A stretch of DNA of 12,345 nucleotides from Bacilli bacterium (GTDB taxonomy: Bacteria > Bacillota_I > Bacilli_A > RF39 > UBA660). Below are positions 1-9,400 of this stretch, in pieces. Every line of letters starts with the position of its first letter. Position 1 is the stretch's first letter. The position numbers and the translations under genes are program-made. Below the pieces are notes generated by a model. It saw only the letters and a list, made by a program, of their open reading frames with translations. It was not told where the DNA came from and did not search any database. The stretch covers positions 1-12,345 of the forward strand of contig JAIKYM010000003.1 in assembly GCA_024683115.1 (NCBI GenBank), read 5' to 3'.

Positions 1-207
1 CACGATTGGCTTAGTTTCAGAAATCTATATTAAATTAATTTATTAATGTAATATATCATTTCTAATTTTTATACCAGGATAATAAATTTTATAATTTATT
101 TCTCATCAAATACTAAGTGTATAGCTATAGGAGAAAGAAAACTCAATTATTGATGAGCTTTAATATCTAATAATCTGACAATTATTTGGTATAAAAGATC
201 AAAACTT
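1..207. other. Non-coding upstream stretch, no gene recognised
   Basis: All frames here are broken by stops within a few dozen bases and I see no credible gene. The first ~45 bases could be the tail of an upstream gene in one of two frames, each ending at a TAA, but nothing identifies it. There is some RNA-like structure: an 8-bp inverted repeat (102-109 with 150-157), a 10-base palindrome at 120-129, and a 7-base segment at 175-181 complementary to the loop of the following terminator. This could be the 3' part of a small RNA or untranslated region. I match it to no known riboswitch or RNA family. Confidence 0.4.
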
Positions 208-239
208 AAAAATAGGAAGTTGTCAGCTTTCTATTTTTT
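208..239 (+). terminator. Rho-independent terminator of the upstream transcript
   Basis: A 12-bp stem (208-219 with 227-238, one G-T wobble) with a 7-base loop (220-226) ends in a run of T. It would stop transcription entering from the left and isolates the first cassette, whose promoter lies 40 bases downstream. The A-run at the 5' foot of the stem could let it work weakly on the other strand as well. Confidence 0.75.
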
Positions 240-279
240 AATGTTTTAAGATAAAAATATTTTTATTTATTTATCTCTG

Positions 280-288
280 TGATATAAT
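280..288 (+). promoter_or_regulatory. Extended -10 promoter of cassette 1
   Basis: TGATATAAT is a perfect TATAAT (283-288) preceded by the TG of an extended -10. No good -35 box lies 17 bases upstream, as is common with extended -10 promoters. The predicted start near 295 gives a leader of about 35 bases before the ATG at 330. The sequence after the box (TATAATTATTTTAGAAT) resembles that at the two other promoters in this locus. Confidence 0.65.
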
Positions 289-329
289 TATTTTAGAATG
301 TTGGAACATGATATAAGGAGGCTAGAACT

Positions 330-1211
330 ATGGCTAAACTTAAGAAAATAAAAAAAGAGCGTAAGTCATTTAGAAGAGAATATATTCCTTTATTCTTTTC
401 TATTGTTATCCTATGTGGTTTAATAGTTGGACTTGTTGTTATTATTAATAAGAAACCAGATGTTGAACCTGTTGAACAAACTAAAAACACTTTATCTGTT
501 CAAGATATAGATGTTGGTGGTGTCAATGACTATTGTGAAGGATATAATATAGATGAGTATAGGGAAAAAGCTAAAAAAGTATATTTATCTTATGAAGAAA
601 TCGAGAAAATCTATGCTGGAAAAACAGAAAACGTTGATTTGCCTCCAGATGATCCTGATTATTGGATGGATTATTATGTAAGCGGATTAAAAATAAATGT
701 ATTAGGTGCATCACCAGGACTTAGAATTAAAATTATTCTTAATTATAATAGAGTTAATTCGATGAAAGAAAATAAATCATATGAATACTTTGTATATGAG
801 GGTGAAACAGAAGATATGACATTTATTGAAACTGTTTTACTAGAACAAACACCTGTAACTGTTCGTATTTATTTAAACGATGCTGGATGCCCTAATTTAT
901 TATTAAGAGAGTTTACTTTAACACTTCCTAGATATAATACTTTATATGATTATGAATTATGTCATATGGAAAAGTTTAGAAGTGATCCTCAATGTGCTAT
1001 GTATGTTTTTAATGATAATTCGTATAGTGATGATTTAAAGATATTAGAAAAATTTGATAGGAAACTTAATAGTGAGAATAATCAAGAAAATGATGAAGAA
1101 AAAACTAACAAATTAGATATTAAAAATATAGTTATAATTGTTGCTGGAATTGTTTTAGTGGTTGGCGTAGTAATTATTGTAGCGAAAGGAAGAAGAAAAC
1201 ATGAAGAATAA
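330..1211 (+). CDS. Membrane protein with four-cysteine ectodomain (cassette 1)
   Basis: 293 aa. A basic N-terminus (residues 1-17, many Lys/Arg) precedes a membrane segment at about 19-39. An extracytoplasmic domain spans about 42-262, and a second membrane segment at about 267-285 ends in a basic tail (KGRRKHEE). Both ends are therefore probably cytoplasmic. The ectodomain looks beta-rich, with cysteines at 69, 187, 211 and 222 and the motif LLLREFTLTLPRYNTL (190-205); an acidic PDDPD lies at 106-110. The ATG at 330 has AAGGAGG at 315-321. The last 11 bases overlap the start of the next, giant gene, which suggests translational coupling and a partner role. Paralogues are the genes at 5617 and 10390, which share the four cysteines. 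I recognise no known family; an assembly partner or receptor for the exported giant is inference. Confidence 0.85.
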   Translation: MAKLKKIKKERKSFRREYIPLFFSIVILCGLIVGLVVIINKKPDVEPVEQTKNTLSVQDIDVGGVNDYCEGYNIDEYREKAKKVYLSYEEIEKIYAGKTENVDLPPDDPDYWMDYYVSGLKINVLGASPGLRIKIILNYNRVNSMKENKSYEYFVYEGETEDMTFIETVLLEQTPVTVRIYLNDAGCPNLLLREFTLTLPRYNTLYDYELCHMEKFRSDPQCAMYVFNDNSYSDDLKILEKFDRKLNSENNQENDEEKTNKLDIKNIVIIVAGIVLVVGVVIIVAKGRRKHEE

Positions 1212-4200
1212 AGTTTATTTCGTTATAATTGCGTTAATACTTATTGTAGTACCTATCACTTCAAAAGCCGCAGTGGCTTTTACCGGATATGTAAAGATTA
1301 CTCATGAATTTTCTAGTAACGATTTATACTATTTCAAAAAAAATAGTAATACTGGTAAATACGATAGTGCAAATCCTTACCAAGTAAATAGCTATTCTTT
1401 TAAATTTAATAAGAGTGATTCTGTTAGTTATCTAGCGTTTTGCGTAAAACCTGGTTATGGAGCTCATATACTTAGCAATGAAGGATATAATGCTGTTAAG
1501 TGTGAACCAATAAACTATTCTAGTTATTGTTATTCTGGAATTGCTAAATTAGTTGGAAATAGTACAGTAGATATATTTCAGAAGATTGCTAATGGTGAAT
1601 TAACATATCATGGTATGGAATCTATAGATAAATTCAAATACGATTTTATTTTTAGAATAGCGGGTTTAAGTGGCTTTAGAGCTTCAACGACAAATGATAA
1701 TTACAATTCAATGTGGAATACAAAATATAAGTTTGAAGGAAAACAAAATGATAATACTCTTCCAAAAATAGTTTTTGCAGGTGGAACAGTTGGATCAACA
1801 TATTTAGAGGCTGGTAATTATCCATATAGATATTTTAATCCGTATGATCCGTATGAACAATCGCATACCAATCTTTATGGCGAACATGAAACGAGCTTTA
1901 GAATGGTTGAAAGCGCATATCGGAATTTAATTACAAATGCTAAACCTGTTACAAGGACAACTACTGAATCTGGTGCAATTGTTTCAGCTACCGGTTATGG
2001 TACATCAGATACACAAACAGGTAGACAATACAAAATTACGGCTCAAGCTGACCCGGAATTGGAACAAAAACGTGAAGAATATATGAGATTATATAATAGA
2101 TGGTTTTCTGTTAAAGATGAACAAGATCCTTCTCCAGAAAAAGAGTATCTAAGAGGCCAAATAATGAGACTAGGAAATGAAATTAAGAGAACACCAATCA
2201 AGCTTTACGTTTCTCGTAACGATGGAACTTCTACTAGTAATCCTCCTAATTTAAGCGAATTGAATGGTGAACGTTCAGTATGGGATTGGCATGGACGCGA
2301 TGGATTCTTGACAATAACACCTAGTCCTACAAAATGTTGGATCTCATTTAACTTATCAGCAGAATTATCTTCTGGTAGTTCTGAAAAAGCGTTCTATTAT
2401 TGTGCAAATCTAGAGGGTCCTGAAAACCAAGATTTCTTAGTTTATGCACCTAAAACAGTAGATACTGATAAATTTATGTTTAAAACAACTTGTTTACCTG
2501 GTATTTCACATGAAGAAGAAGAGGACGAAATAGAAATAGAAGAAAGAAGATGTGAACCTACGCTTCTACCAACTGAGCCTCATGAAGAATTTGATATTCA
2601 TAATTGCTGTGATGATGCTAAACCAACAACAATTAGACAACGTGAACTTGATGAATTATTTTGTACTTGGATAACTACAACTATTAATGTTAATTTTGCA
2701 GCACCTAGAGAAAATGCAGAAAAATACGAAACAACTGAAGGAACAAATAGTTATTGTAAACAATATTGTGGCTCAACTATTCAATATACTCCGCCTGTAC
2801 CAACTAAAGCTATAGCAGACAGATCGTTTGTGTTTGCTAAAAACCCTTATAGTATAAGTGGAGAAAACTTTGTTGGACCTGAATTATATCAATTTAAGAG
2901 ATGTAGAACAGTTATTGATTTTGATTTGTGGTTTAATCAATATAAGAGCCAAGCTCAATCATTAGTTACTAAATATAATGCATACCAAAATAATATGGCT
3001 AAATATTATGTTTGGTCAGATGCTATAACACATAAACAAAAGGAAACATTTACTATTACATGTACTTGTACAAAAACAACATCGGTAGGTTATACATCTA
3101 CATCAAAATCGTATGACACTCTTTCTACGAAATTAAGTAATACAAGATCAACTAGTATTTCTTCTTGGGTAACTACAGCTTATTCTTCGTCAACAGGAAC
3201 ATATACTATAACTGAAAGTGAATCAAAGACTAAAAATTATGATATTTATACATATAATTTATCGCCTTATATTCCTACTAGAGTATATCCTAAACTAAAG
3301 GTTATTACTGATAGACAAACATATTTAAAATATGCAGATGATGGTACGCATCGAGTATCATTTGGTAATGGTTCTGCTGAGGGTGATAAGGAAAATGAAT
3401 CTTCTACATTAAAGTTCTCTGATAAGAGCGAAGTTGATGCTGCTATGACTGATGCACAAACTTATGTCTTAACATCGGCTTGTTCTGCAGCTGAATCTAG
3501 TGTTAGTACTGATTATAGTAACTTATCCAATTCTTATGGATCAGATGGTGGCTATCCTAAAATTGAATATAACAAGAGCAGTAGTCCATCTATCTCTACT
3601 TCGGGAACACCAGAATGTCATTTTAATTATATTGATGATCCGGTTAATGCTGAAAGCACTAGAGATGGATATTATGGATATGCAACAACATATAGAGAGA
3701 GCTACAATTCAAATTTATCTCAATTTACAACACTTGAAAGCGCATTGAATAAATGTGGTGGAGATTTAAGTACTAATAGTGCACAATCTATTATAGATAG
3801 AGTTAAATTTAAAAGTGAACCTGAATTAGTGTTTACATACAAATATGCGTTCTTAGATGATGCTAATAAGATACAAGATCAAGTAATTAAAATTGATTTT
3901 GAAAAGACAAATGGTGGTAAATGTGTTCAAGAGTTTAAAACATCATTTAATTCGGATCCGCCTGGAACTACTAAATGGTCTGAATTATGGGAATTAAAAG
4001 GATGGCAAGAACAACAATATGATAATAGAACATATGGTAACGGTAATATGTCAATGTATCACATGAATAAAATTGATGCTAACGCTTTAGATAGTGCTGG
4101 CACATCACATCAAAGTGGTTCATATACTGCATCAAAGAAATTTACTACAGACGCAGCTGGATTAATGGAATGTCGTTGGACAGATACTACACAAACAGAA

Positions 4201-4962
4201 TATACAGTTGTTCCATATGGAGTAATTGAAAAAGATGTTAAAGTAGTTAGTTCTACTGGTATAAATAATGGTAATACAATTAAATTGCATAAAGTTGTTA
4301 AAACTCATGCATCCGGTAAGTTTGAAACATACTTTACTTTAAAGAATGTTGCAGATGGTACATTTGATAAAATCTTATCTGAAGCCGGAAGTACTTGCTC
4401 AGGCTACAATGGTAAAGATAGTGAGGGTAATTTAGTTAACTTATCATGCTATCTTGAAGTTGATCAAGAAGGTTCTGAACTATTAGACTGTAGTAAGGAT
4501 GGAATTTATAATTATGGATCATCTACAACTACGGCATGTAAGCCTGTAGTAGCAAAGATGTACTTAGATTATAAAGAAGTAGATCCAAGTCAATTATTCC
4601 CTAATACAGTTTCATATGGATGGAACTGGAAGAGTTCACAAGAAGGACCTACTGTATTAGCTAAGATTCAAGATGACGCTGCAGCTGATAGAACATATTC
4701 ACCAGATAATTTAACTTATTCATTTACGTTAACTCCAAATGATTTGAAAGCTATTAAAGAGTATAATAAGTCAAGAGTTAACTATGGCGGATATACAGAC
4801 TTTAATATGGATTGTACATTAAATGGCAATGCATACGTTAAATGTAAATCTAAATTCTTAACAGCAATTTCTGGAGGTCAAAGCGTTCCTTCTGATAATG
4901 GAAAATCATTAGCTTTATCAACAAGTAACGTTAATATTCAAGAAGTTAGAAATAATTGGTAG
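1201..4962 (+). CDS. Giant secreted cysteine-rich surface protein (cassette 1)
   Basis: 1253 aa with a Sec signal peptide (hydrophobic 5-20, SKA at 21-23, likely cut after A23). The mature protein has 26 cysteines, no LPXTG motif, no lipobox and no C-terminal membrane segment. From the N-terminus: a possible thioester-like segment (LAFCVKPG, C81); a predicted helical stretch at 284-330; a paired-cysteine element C379/C401; an acidic tract at 438-448; a cysteine cluster with HNCC (468-470), LDELFC (483-488) and C519/C523; a Ser/Thr-rich region at 615-678; and a well conserved C-terminal third (about 865-1253). The paralogue at 6449 lacks the helical and acidic parts. The start is supported by AAAGGA at 1185-1190 and the matching start and signal peptide of the paralogue. 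Probably disulfide-bonded and held at the surface by its cassette partners; its function is unknown. Confidence 0.88.
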   Translation: MKNKVYFVIIALILIVVPITSKAAVAFTGYVKITHEFSSNDLYYFKKNSNTGKYDSANPYQVNSYSFKFNKSDSVSYLAFCVKPGYGAHILSNEGYNAVKCEPINYSSYCYSGIAKLVGNSTVDIFQKIANGELTYHGMESIDKFKYDFIFRIAGLSGFRASTTNDNYNSMWNTKYKFEGKQNDNTLPKIVFAGGTVGSTYLEAGNYPYRYFNPYDPYEQSHTNLYGEHETSFRMVESAYRNLITNAKPVTRTTTESGAIVSATGYGTSDTQTGRQYKITAQADPELEQKREEYMRLYNRWFSVKDEQDPSPEKEYLRGQIMRLGNEIKRTPIKLYVSRNDGTSTSNPPNLSELNGERSVWDWHGRDGFLTITPSPTKCWISFNLSAELSSGSSEKAFYYCANLEGPENQDFLVYAPKTVDTDKFMFKTTCLPGISHEEEEDEIEIEERRCEPTLLPTEPHEEFDIHNCCDDAKPTTIRQRELDELFCTWITTTINVNFAAPRENAEKYETTEGTNSYCKQYCGSTIQYTPPVPTKAIADRSFVFAKNPYSISGENFVGPELYQFKRCRTVIDFDLWFNQYKSQAQSLVTKYNAYQNNMAKYYVWSDAITHKQKETFTITCTCTKTTSVGYTSTSKSYDTLSTKLSNTRSTSISSWVTTAYSSSTGTYTITESESKTKNYDIYTYNLSPYIPTRVYPKLKVITDRQTYLKYADDGTHRVSFGNGSAEGDKENESSTLKFSDKSEVDAAMTDAQTYVLTSACSAAESSVSTDYSNLSNSYGSDGGYPKIEYNKSSSPSISTSGTPECHFNYIDDPVNAESTRDGYYGYATTYRESYNSNLSQFTTLESALNKCGGDLSTNSAQSIIDRVKFKSEPELVFTYKYAFLDDANKIQDQVIKIDFEKTNGGKCVQEFKTSFNSDPPGTTKWSELWELKGWQEQQYDNRTYGNGNMSMYHMNKIDANALDSAGTSHQSGSYTASKKFTTDAAGLMECRWTDTTQTEYTVVPYGVIEKDVKVVSSTGINNGNTIKLHKVVKTHASGKFETYFTLKNVADGTFDKILSEAGSTCSGYNGKDSEGNLVNLSCYLEVDQEGSELLDCSKDGIYNYGSSTTTACKPVVAKMYLDYKEVDPSQLFPNTVSYGWNWKSSQEGPTVLAKIQDDAAADRTYSPDNLTYSFTLTPNDLKAIKEYNKSRVNYGGYTDFNMDCTLNGNAYVKCKSKFLTAISGGQSVPSDNGKSLALSTSNVNIQEVRNNW

Positions 4963-4975
4963 GAGGTAAGAAGAA

Positions 4976-5470
4976 ATGAAAGAGAGCATGTGGGGCTATT
5001 GGATAATAGTATTAGGAATCGCAGTATTCGCCATCATGATGGTATTACAAAATTATTCAGTAACAGATGAACAATCATTCTTTTTAGCGAAGGAGAACTT
5101 AGCATCATCAATGAAGGAAGCAGTAGACTATGCGTACTTCACTGATGCTTCTCCTACAATTACAGAAGATAATTATATGAATTCAAATGAAATCTACGGA
5201 AGATTTAAAATAAACAGAGAAAAGTTAGTAGAAAACTTTATAAGAAGATTTGCAGATACAGTAGATATTAGCAAAACATATACAATAAACTTCTACTATA
5301 TATCTGAGATACCACCTGCTGCATCGGTAGAGGTGTTATCTTCAACAGGAAAGACAAACTTCGGAAGCACACAAAATGCTGCATCAGAAGAGATATCAAC
5401 ATCAAGTAGATTTACTGGAATATTATTTACAACAGAAGAATATACACCAGGATTTAATACAGCTGGATAG
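4976..5470 (+). CDS. Small single-pass membrane protein, pilin/TadE-like layout (cassette 1)
   Basis: 164 aa with one membrane segment at about 7-24 very near the N-terminus. A polar, helix-prone stretch with EQ and EA residues (about 30-55) follows, then a probably beta-rich ectodomain containing YYISEIPPAASVEV (107-120) and a Ser/Thr-rich end. It has no cysteines, unlike its partners. A short N-terminus, one hydrophobic helix and an amphipathic continuation recall pseudopilins and TadE-like pilus proteins. There is no canonical prepilin site with Glu at +5, so the resemblance is only architectural. The ATG has AGGAGG at 4961-4966, overlapping the TAG stop of the giant gene, so coupled translation is likely. 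Nearly identical to the copy at 9784, with Met at residue 68 here and Lys there. It is the last gene of the cassette; function unknown. Confidence 0.85.
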   Translation: MKESMWGYWIIVLGIAVFAIMMVLQNYSVTDEQSFFLAKENLASSMKEAVDYAYFTDASPTITEDNYMNSNEIYGRFKINREKLVENFIRRFADTVDISKTYTINFYYISEIPPAASVEVLSSTGKTNFGSTQNAASEEISTSSRFTGILFTTEEYTPGFNTAG

Positions 5471-5476
5471 AAATAT

Positions 5477-5507
5477 AAAAGAAAGACATAAAAGTCTTTC
5501 TTTTTTT
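5477..5507 (+). terminator. Terminator of cassette 1
   Basis: An 11-bp stem (5477-5487 with 5494-5504), a 6-base loop ATAAAA and a run of seven T (5501-5507). It begins 7 bases after the stop codon of the 164-aa gene, and the same hairpin follows the second copy. It separates the two cassettes into distinct transcripts. Confidence 0.88.
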
Positions 5508-5549
5508 GTTAAATATGTGTATTAAATTGTAGTTATTTGACCATAGTTA

Positions 5550-5558
5550 TGCTATAAT
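5550..5558 (+). promoter_or_regulatory. Extended -10 promoter of cassette 2
   Basis: TGCTATAAT, with TATAAT at 5553-5558 and the extended TG at 5550-5551. A TTGACC at 5538-5543 lies too close to serve as a -35 box. The expected start near 5565 gives a leader of about 50 bases. The flanks resemble those of the promoter at 10357-10365 (shared TAGTTATTT upstream and a TAGAATA downstream), so the two share descent or a common regulator. Confidence 0.65.
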
Positions 5559-5616
5559 TTATATAGAATAGTATGATTGAGTACTGGTCTAAGAATAAAC
5601 TTGGGAGGATAGTTAT

Positions 5617-6459
5617 ATGGAGAAGGAAAAAAATAATAAAAAAACTACGAAGGAATTCATACCTTTAGTTATAGCATCTACGATTTTATTATTACTTATT
5701 GTAGCTTTAGTTTATACAATTGTTTATAAACCAAAGATTAGTATTAAGGGTAATATTGAAAATTCATTAAAGACTGATGAATTAGCAATCGGTAATGTCA
5801 CATATGTTTGTGAAGGTAAAGATGTTAATAAACTTAAAGAAGAAGCAAATAATATTGTAGTTGCTTACGAAGAATTAGATAATTACTTCTTAGGTAAGGT
5901 TGAAAACATGGATGCAGATCCAGATGATCCAGATGGTGGATTAAAAGATGCATATGGTTTAGCATTAAGAACTAAGTTCTATGGTATAACTGATGATATT
6001 TATATCAAAGTTAATAATATTACTTTAGATGAACAAGTTACTTTAAAGAAATCAGATGTAACTAAGGATGGATATGCTAAATATGATAAGATTAATAATC
6101 TTCAACAAAATAAAGTAAATGTTAAAGTTTATATTAATGATGATAATTGTTCAAATGTTCTTCTAAGAGAATTCGAAGTTACATTACCTAGATATAATAC
6201 TTTAATTGATTTACCAGTATGTGCTAAGGATGAATATAAGAATACTGAAACATGTAATAAATTTGTATTTAATTCAAACTCATATAAAGAAGATTTAGAA
6301 ATATCTAAAAAAGAAGTTAGTAAAGTAGAAAAGAAAAATGAATCAAATAAAGATAAAAAGAATAGTAGTGTTGGTTATATAATTGCAATAGCTGTAATTG
6401 TAATTGTTGTTGTAATAAGTGTGATGTTATTGAAAGGAAGAATGAAACATGAAAAATAA
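5617..6459 (+). CDS. Membrane protein with four-cysteine ectodomain (cassette 2)
   Basis: 280 aa, a clear paralogue of the 293-aa gene at 330. Lysine-rich N-terminus, membrane segment at about 15-37, ectodomain at about 40-250, a Lys/Asn/Ser-rich linker, a second membrane segment at about 252-272 and a basic tail KGRMKHEK. Cysteines 65, 178, 202 and 213 match 69, 187, 211 and 222 of the paralogue, and LLREFEVTLPRYNTL (182-196) is nearly unchanged. An Asp-rich loop (DADPDDPDGG, 99-108) could bind a cation, but that is speculative. The ATG has GGGAGG at 5603-5608. The last 11 bases overlap the following giant gene exactly as in cassette 1. Function unknown; likely a membrane partner of the giant protein. 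Confidence 0.85.
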   Translation: MEKEKNNKKTTKEFIPLVIASTILLLLIVALVYTIVYKPKISIKGNIENSLKTDELAIGNVTYVCEGKDVNKLKEEANNIVVAYEELDNYFLGKVENMDADPDDPDGGLKDAYGLALRTKFYGITDDIYIKVNNITLDEQVTLKKSDVTKDGYAKYDKINNLQQNKVNVKVYINDDNCSNVLLREFEVTLPRYNTLIDLPVCAKDEYKNTETCNKFVFNSNSYKEDLEISKKEVSKVEKKNESNKDKKNSSVGYIIAIAVIVIVVVISVMLLKGRMKHEK

Positions 6460-9400
6460 ATTGTTTAAATGTTTATTATTGATAATTGTTACATTTATAT
6501 ATACAACAGCTAATGCCGAAACAATTCAGGGTGTAATAAGAGTACCAATTACTGAAGGGTCAAATTACATCTGTTACAATGGTTCATACAAATATCAATA
6601 TCATAAGTATTCATTTACTTTTAAAGATGATACAACTGAATATCCAGCGTTCTGTATTAAACCTGGTGGAAGTTTATTTGTTCAAAATAATAATGGTATC
6701 AATAATGTTGAATGTGAAGTAATGACAAGTGCAGACTTTCCACGTGTATATGCATTAATTCAAGAAGGTGCAAGAATGTGGAATACAACAAGTGATGCCG
6801 ATAGAGATTATTATGATTACTTGTTAAGATTTGCTAGTATCGCTGATAAATATGAAGAATACAATGCAATCTATAATTCAAGTTCAAATAGTAATATGAT
6901 GAGTTTCTTAAATTCTTACAGAAAAGATGTTCTAGGTATGAATATTGGAAACACTACAAAATATTATCGTGACTGTGGTACAGTTGGAGGACCAACTCCA
7001 TATACTAATGCAATTAATAGATTAAAAGAAGTTGAAGAACTTATTAGAAATAATGTTCCAACAAGTGATACACAAATAGGTGGTATTACTATAGCAACTG
7101 GTGATAAGACTTCAATGACAGCTAAAATATTTACACTTAAGTTAGTTGAAGAAACTGAATTAACTGCTACATATGAAGTTACTTCAAATGTACAAGTTAA
7201 TAATATTAAAATAACTACTAGTTCAAATATATCATTCGAATGGGTTACTCCTTGGGATAAAACAAGTGGTAAGTTAAAAATAACTAAAACATCTCCAACA
7301 GTATGTAGTGGAACATTAACACTTGAAGGAGATAATAGTGTAGATAATGCAGCAGTATATTATTGTAAACATACATATTCATCAGAATTCCAAAACTTCG
7401 TTGTTATTGGTCCTGGTGTAACTGCTGATAAATTTAAATTAGAATTTGATTGTACTGGTTGTTCATCTGATGGATGCCAAGCTACAAGACATTATAAAGA
7501 TTTTGATGAAAAAGAAATTCACAATTGTTGTGATGAAGGTGTAACAAAAGTTAGACAAGCAGCATTAGATGAATTATTCTGTGATTACAATTATGATGGT
7601 GTTAAAGTAGATTATTACAAACCTAGATGTAATGCAGAAGAATATGTAACTAATACTCCAAATGAATATTGTAAAGTTTATTGTGGAACTACAGTAATGT
7701 ATAAGATTCCTGGACCTACAAGAGCTCTTGCAGATAGAGAATTCGTATTTAGTACAAAAGTTACTGGATTCGCTGGTCCATTATTAAATCAATACAAGAG
7801 ATGTAGAGTAGTAATTAACTTTGATCAATGGTATCAAGATTATAAAACAAATGTTGATGCATTAGTATCATTCTACAATGATAATCAAAATAATTTAGCA
7901 CAAGCTAAGATGTGGGAAGATATGATTAATGATGCTAAAACTGAAACATTAAATAATTCAGTTACATGTACATCTACATTTAGTTATTCATGTCCAACTC
8001 AAACTGACCCTACAAGAACATGTACAAGTTCAGTTACAAAGACTAAAGCAGTTGAAGTAACAACAATTAATGTTTATCCAACTGATGAATATGGAAATAA
8101 AGATGCTTACTCTTATCCAACATTAAAAGTTGTAGAAGATGGCTCATATAATAGGTTAGAGATTAAGTATGCTGGAAACTTAAAACCTGGAACTGGAATT
8201 AAGTATTATGATGATGATCAAGCTACTGCTTATGAAGCTAAATTTAAATCAGCTATAGATTCTGCTAAGAGTGAAGCTGAAGCAAGTGGTGGAACTGCTC
8301 AAACATTAACAGGTACAAGTTGTACATCTCCAATTGAGTTAGTTCATATTAATGCATCAAATCAAATGAATATGTATAAGAATAATGCTAAACAAGCGTT
8401 AATCAAATACAATAATCAAGTTGATAATATTACTAAGCTTAAAGATTCATTAGATACTTGTGGTGGTAAGACTATTCAATCTGGTCAAAAAGATGCTTCA
8501 AATATCGAAGAATTAGTAAAATTTAAAGGCGAACCTGAAATGGAATTCTCATATACATCTAAATTTATAGATGACTATGGTAATCCTGCTGATCAAGAAT
8601 TAGTTGTACCATTTGAAAAATTTGATGGTGATTCAGAAGGACATTGTGCATCTGAATTTAAGACATCATTTAGTGGTGATACTAAATCTAATAGTAGTGA
8701 AGATTGGAATGAAAATTGGGATAGCATAGGTTGGTTCCCTGATAGATATGATAATAGTAAATATAAAACAGGAACATTAACTATTTACGATGTTGAAAAG
8801 ATTGATGCATCAAGTAATAGAATTGATACATCAAGTACAGCTGTACATCGTTCAAGTTCATATCAACCATATAAAGCAGATAAGAAATTCACAACTGATG
8901 GTGTTAACCATATGACATGTAAGTGGAAAGATAAAGAAGATAATACTGAATATGTAGTAATTCCTTATGGTTATATTGACTATGAACAATCATTACCAAA
9001 TGCAGAGAGATCTACATGTGATCCAAACACTAGTGATTGTACTAGATTTACTGTAACAGATGAACAAGGAATATTACACTATGGTTATAATCATCACATT
9101 CATAAAACATCAGCTGCTGGTAAGTTTGAAACATATTATACATTAAAGAATGTTGCAGATGGAATTATTGATGATGTTATCCATGATGAAGGAAAGACAT
9201 GTTCAGGATATAGTGATATTATAAATTACAATGGTACTCCAGTTAATGCAACATGTTACTTCGAAATCCAAAGAGAAGATTCAGAAATTCTTGATTGTAA
9301 CAGAAAAGAAGTATATTCAATTAAGGATGTTGCTGCTGTAACTTGTGATGGTGATGGAAAGAAAATGTATTTAGATTATAAGGAAGTTGATGCAACTCAA

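Larger units (their letters stand above)
4962..5512 (+). repeat. 551-bp near-identical direct repeat, copy 1
   Basis: Runs from the ribosome binding site of the 164-aa gene through its terminator. Compared base by base with 9770-10320, the two copies have equal length and differ at 5 positions: three silent, one Met-to-Lys change (codon 68) and one in the 3' untranslated region. Homology is much weaker just outside both ends, so the block marks a recent duplication or gene conversion tract. Confidence 0.9.

Noticed and set aside
293-490. Minus-strand reading frame of 65 codons
   Set aside because: It overlaps the start and first codons of the well supported gene at 330, and runs against the promoter there.
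3500-3748. Plus-strand 82-codon frame inside the 1253-aa gene
   Set aside because: Out-of-frame shadow without its own ribosome binding site; the long gene is continuous here.
5538-5558. TTGACC as a -35 box for the cassette 2 promoter
   Set aside because: Only about 9 bases separate it from TATAAT, far short of the 16-18 needed.
7306-7366. VYYC near C306 of the 1106-aa protein (and FYYC at C401 of the 1253-aa one) recalls an immunoglobulin V-type F strand
   Set aside because: The partner cysteine is only 20-22 residues upstream rather than about 65, so the immunoglobulin pattern does not fit.
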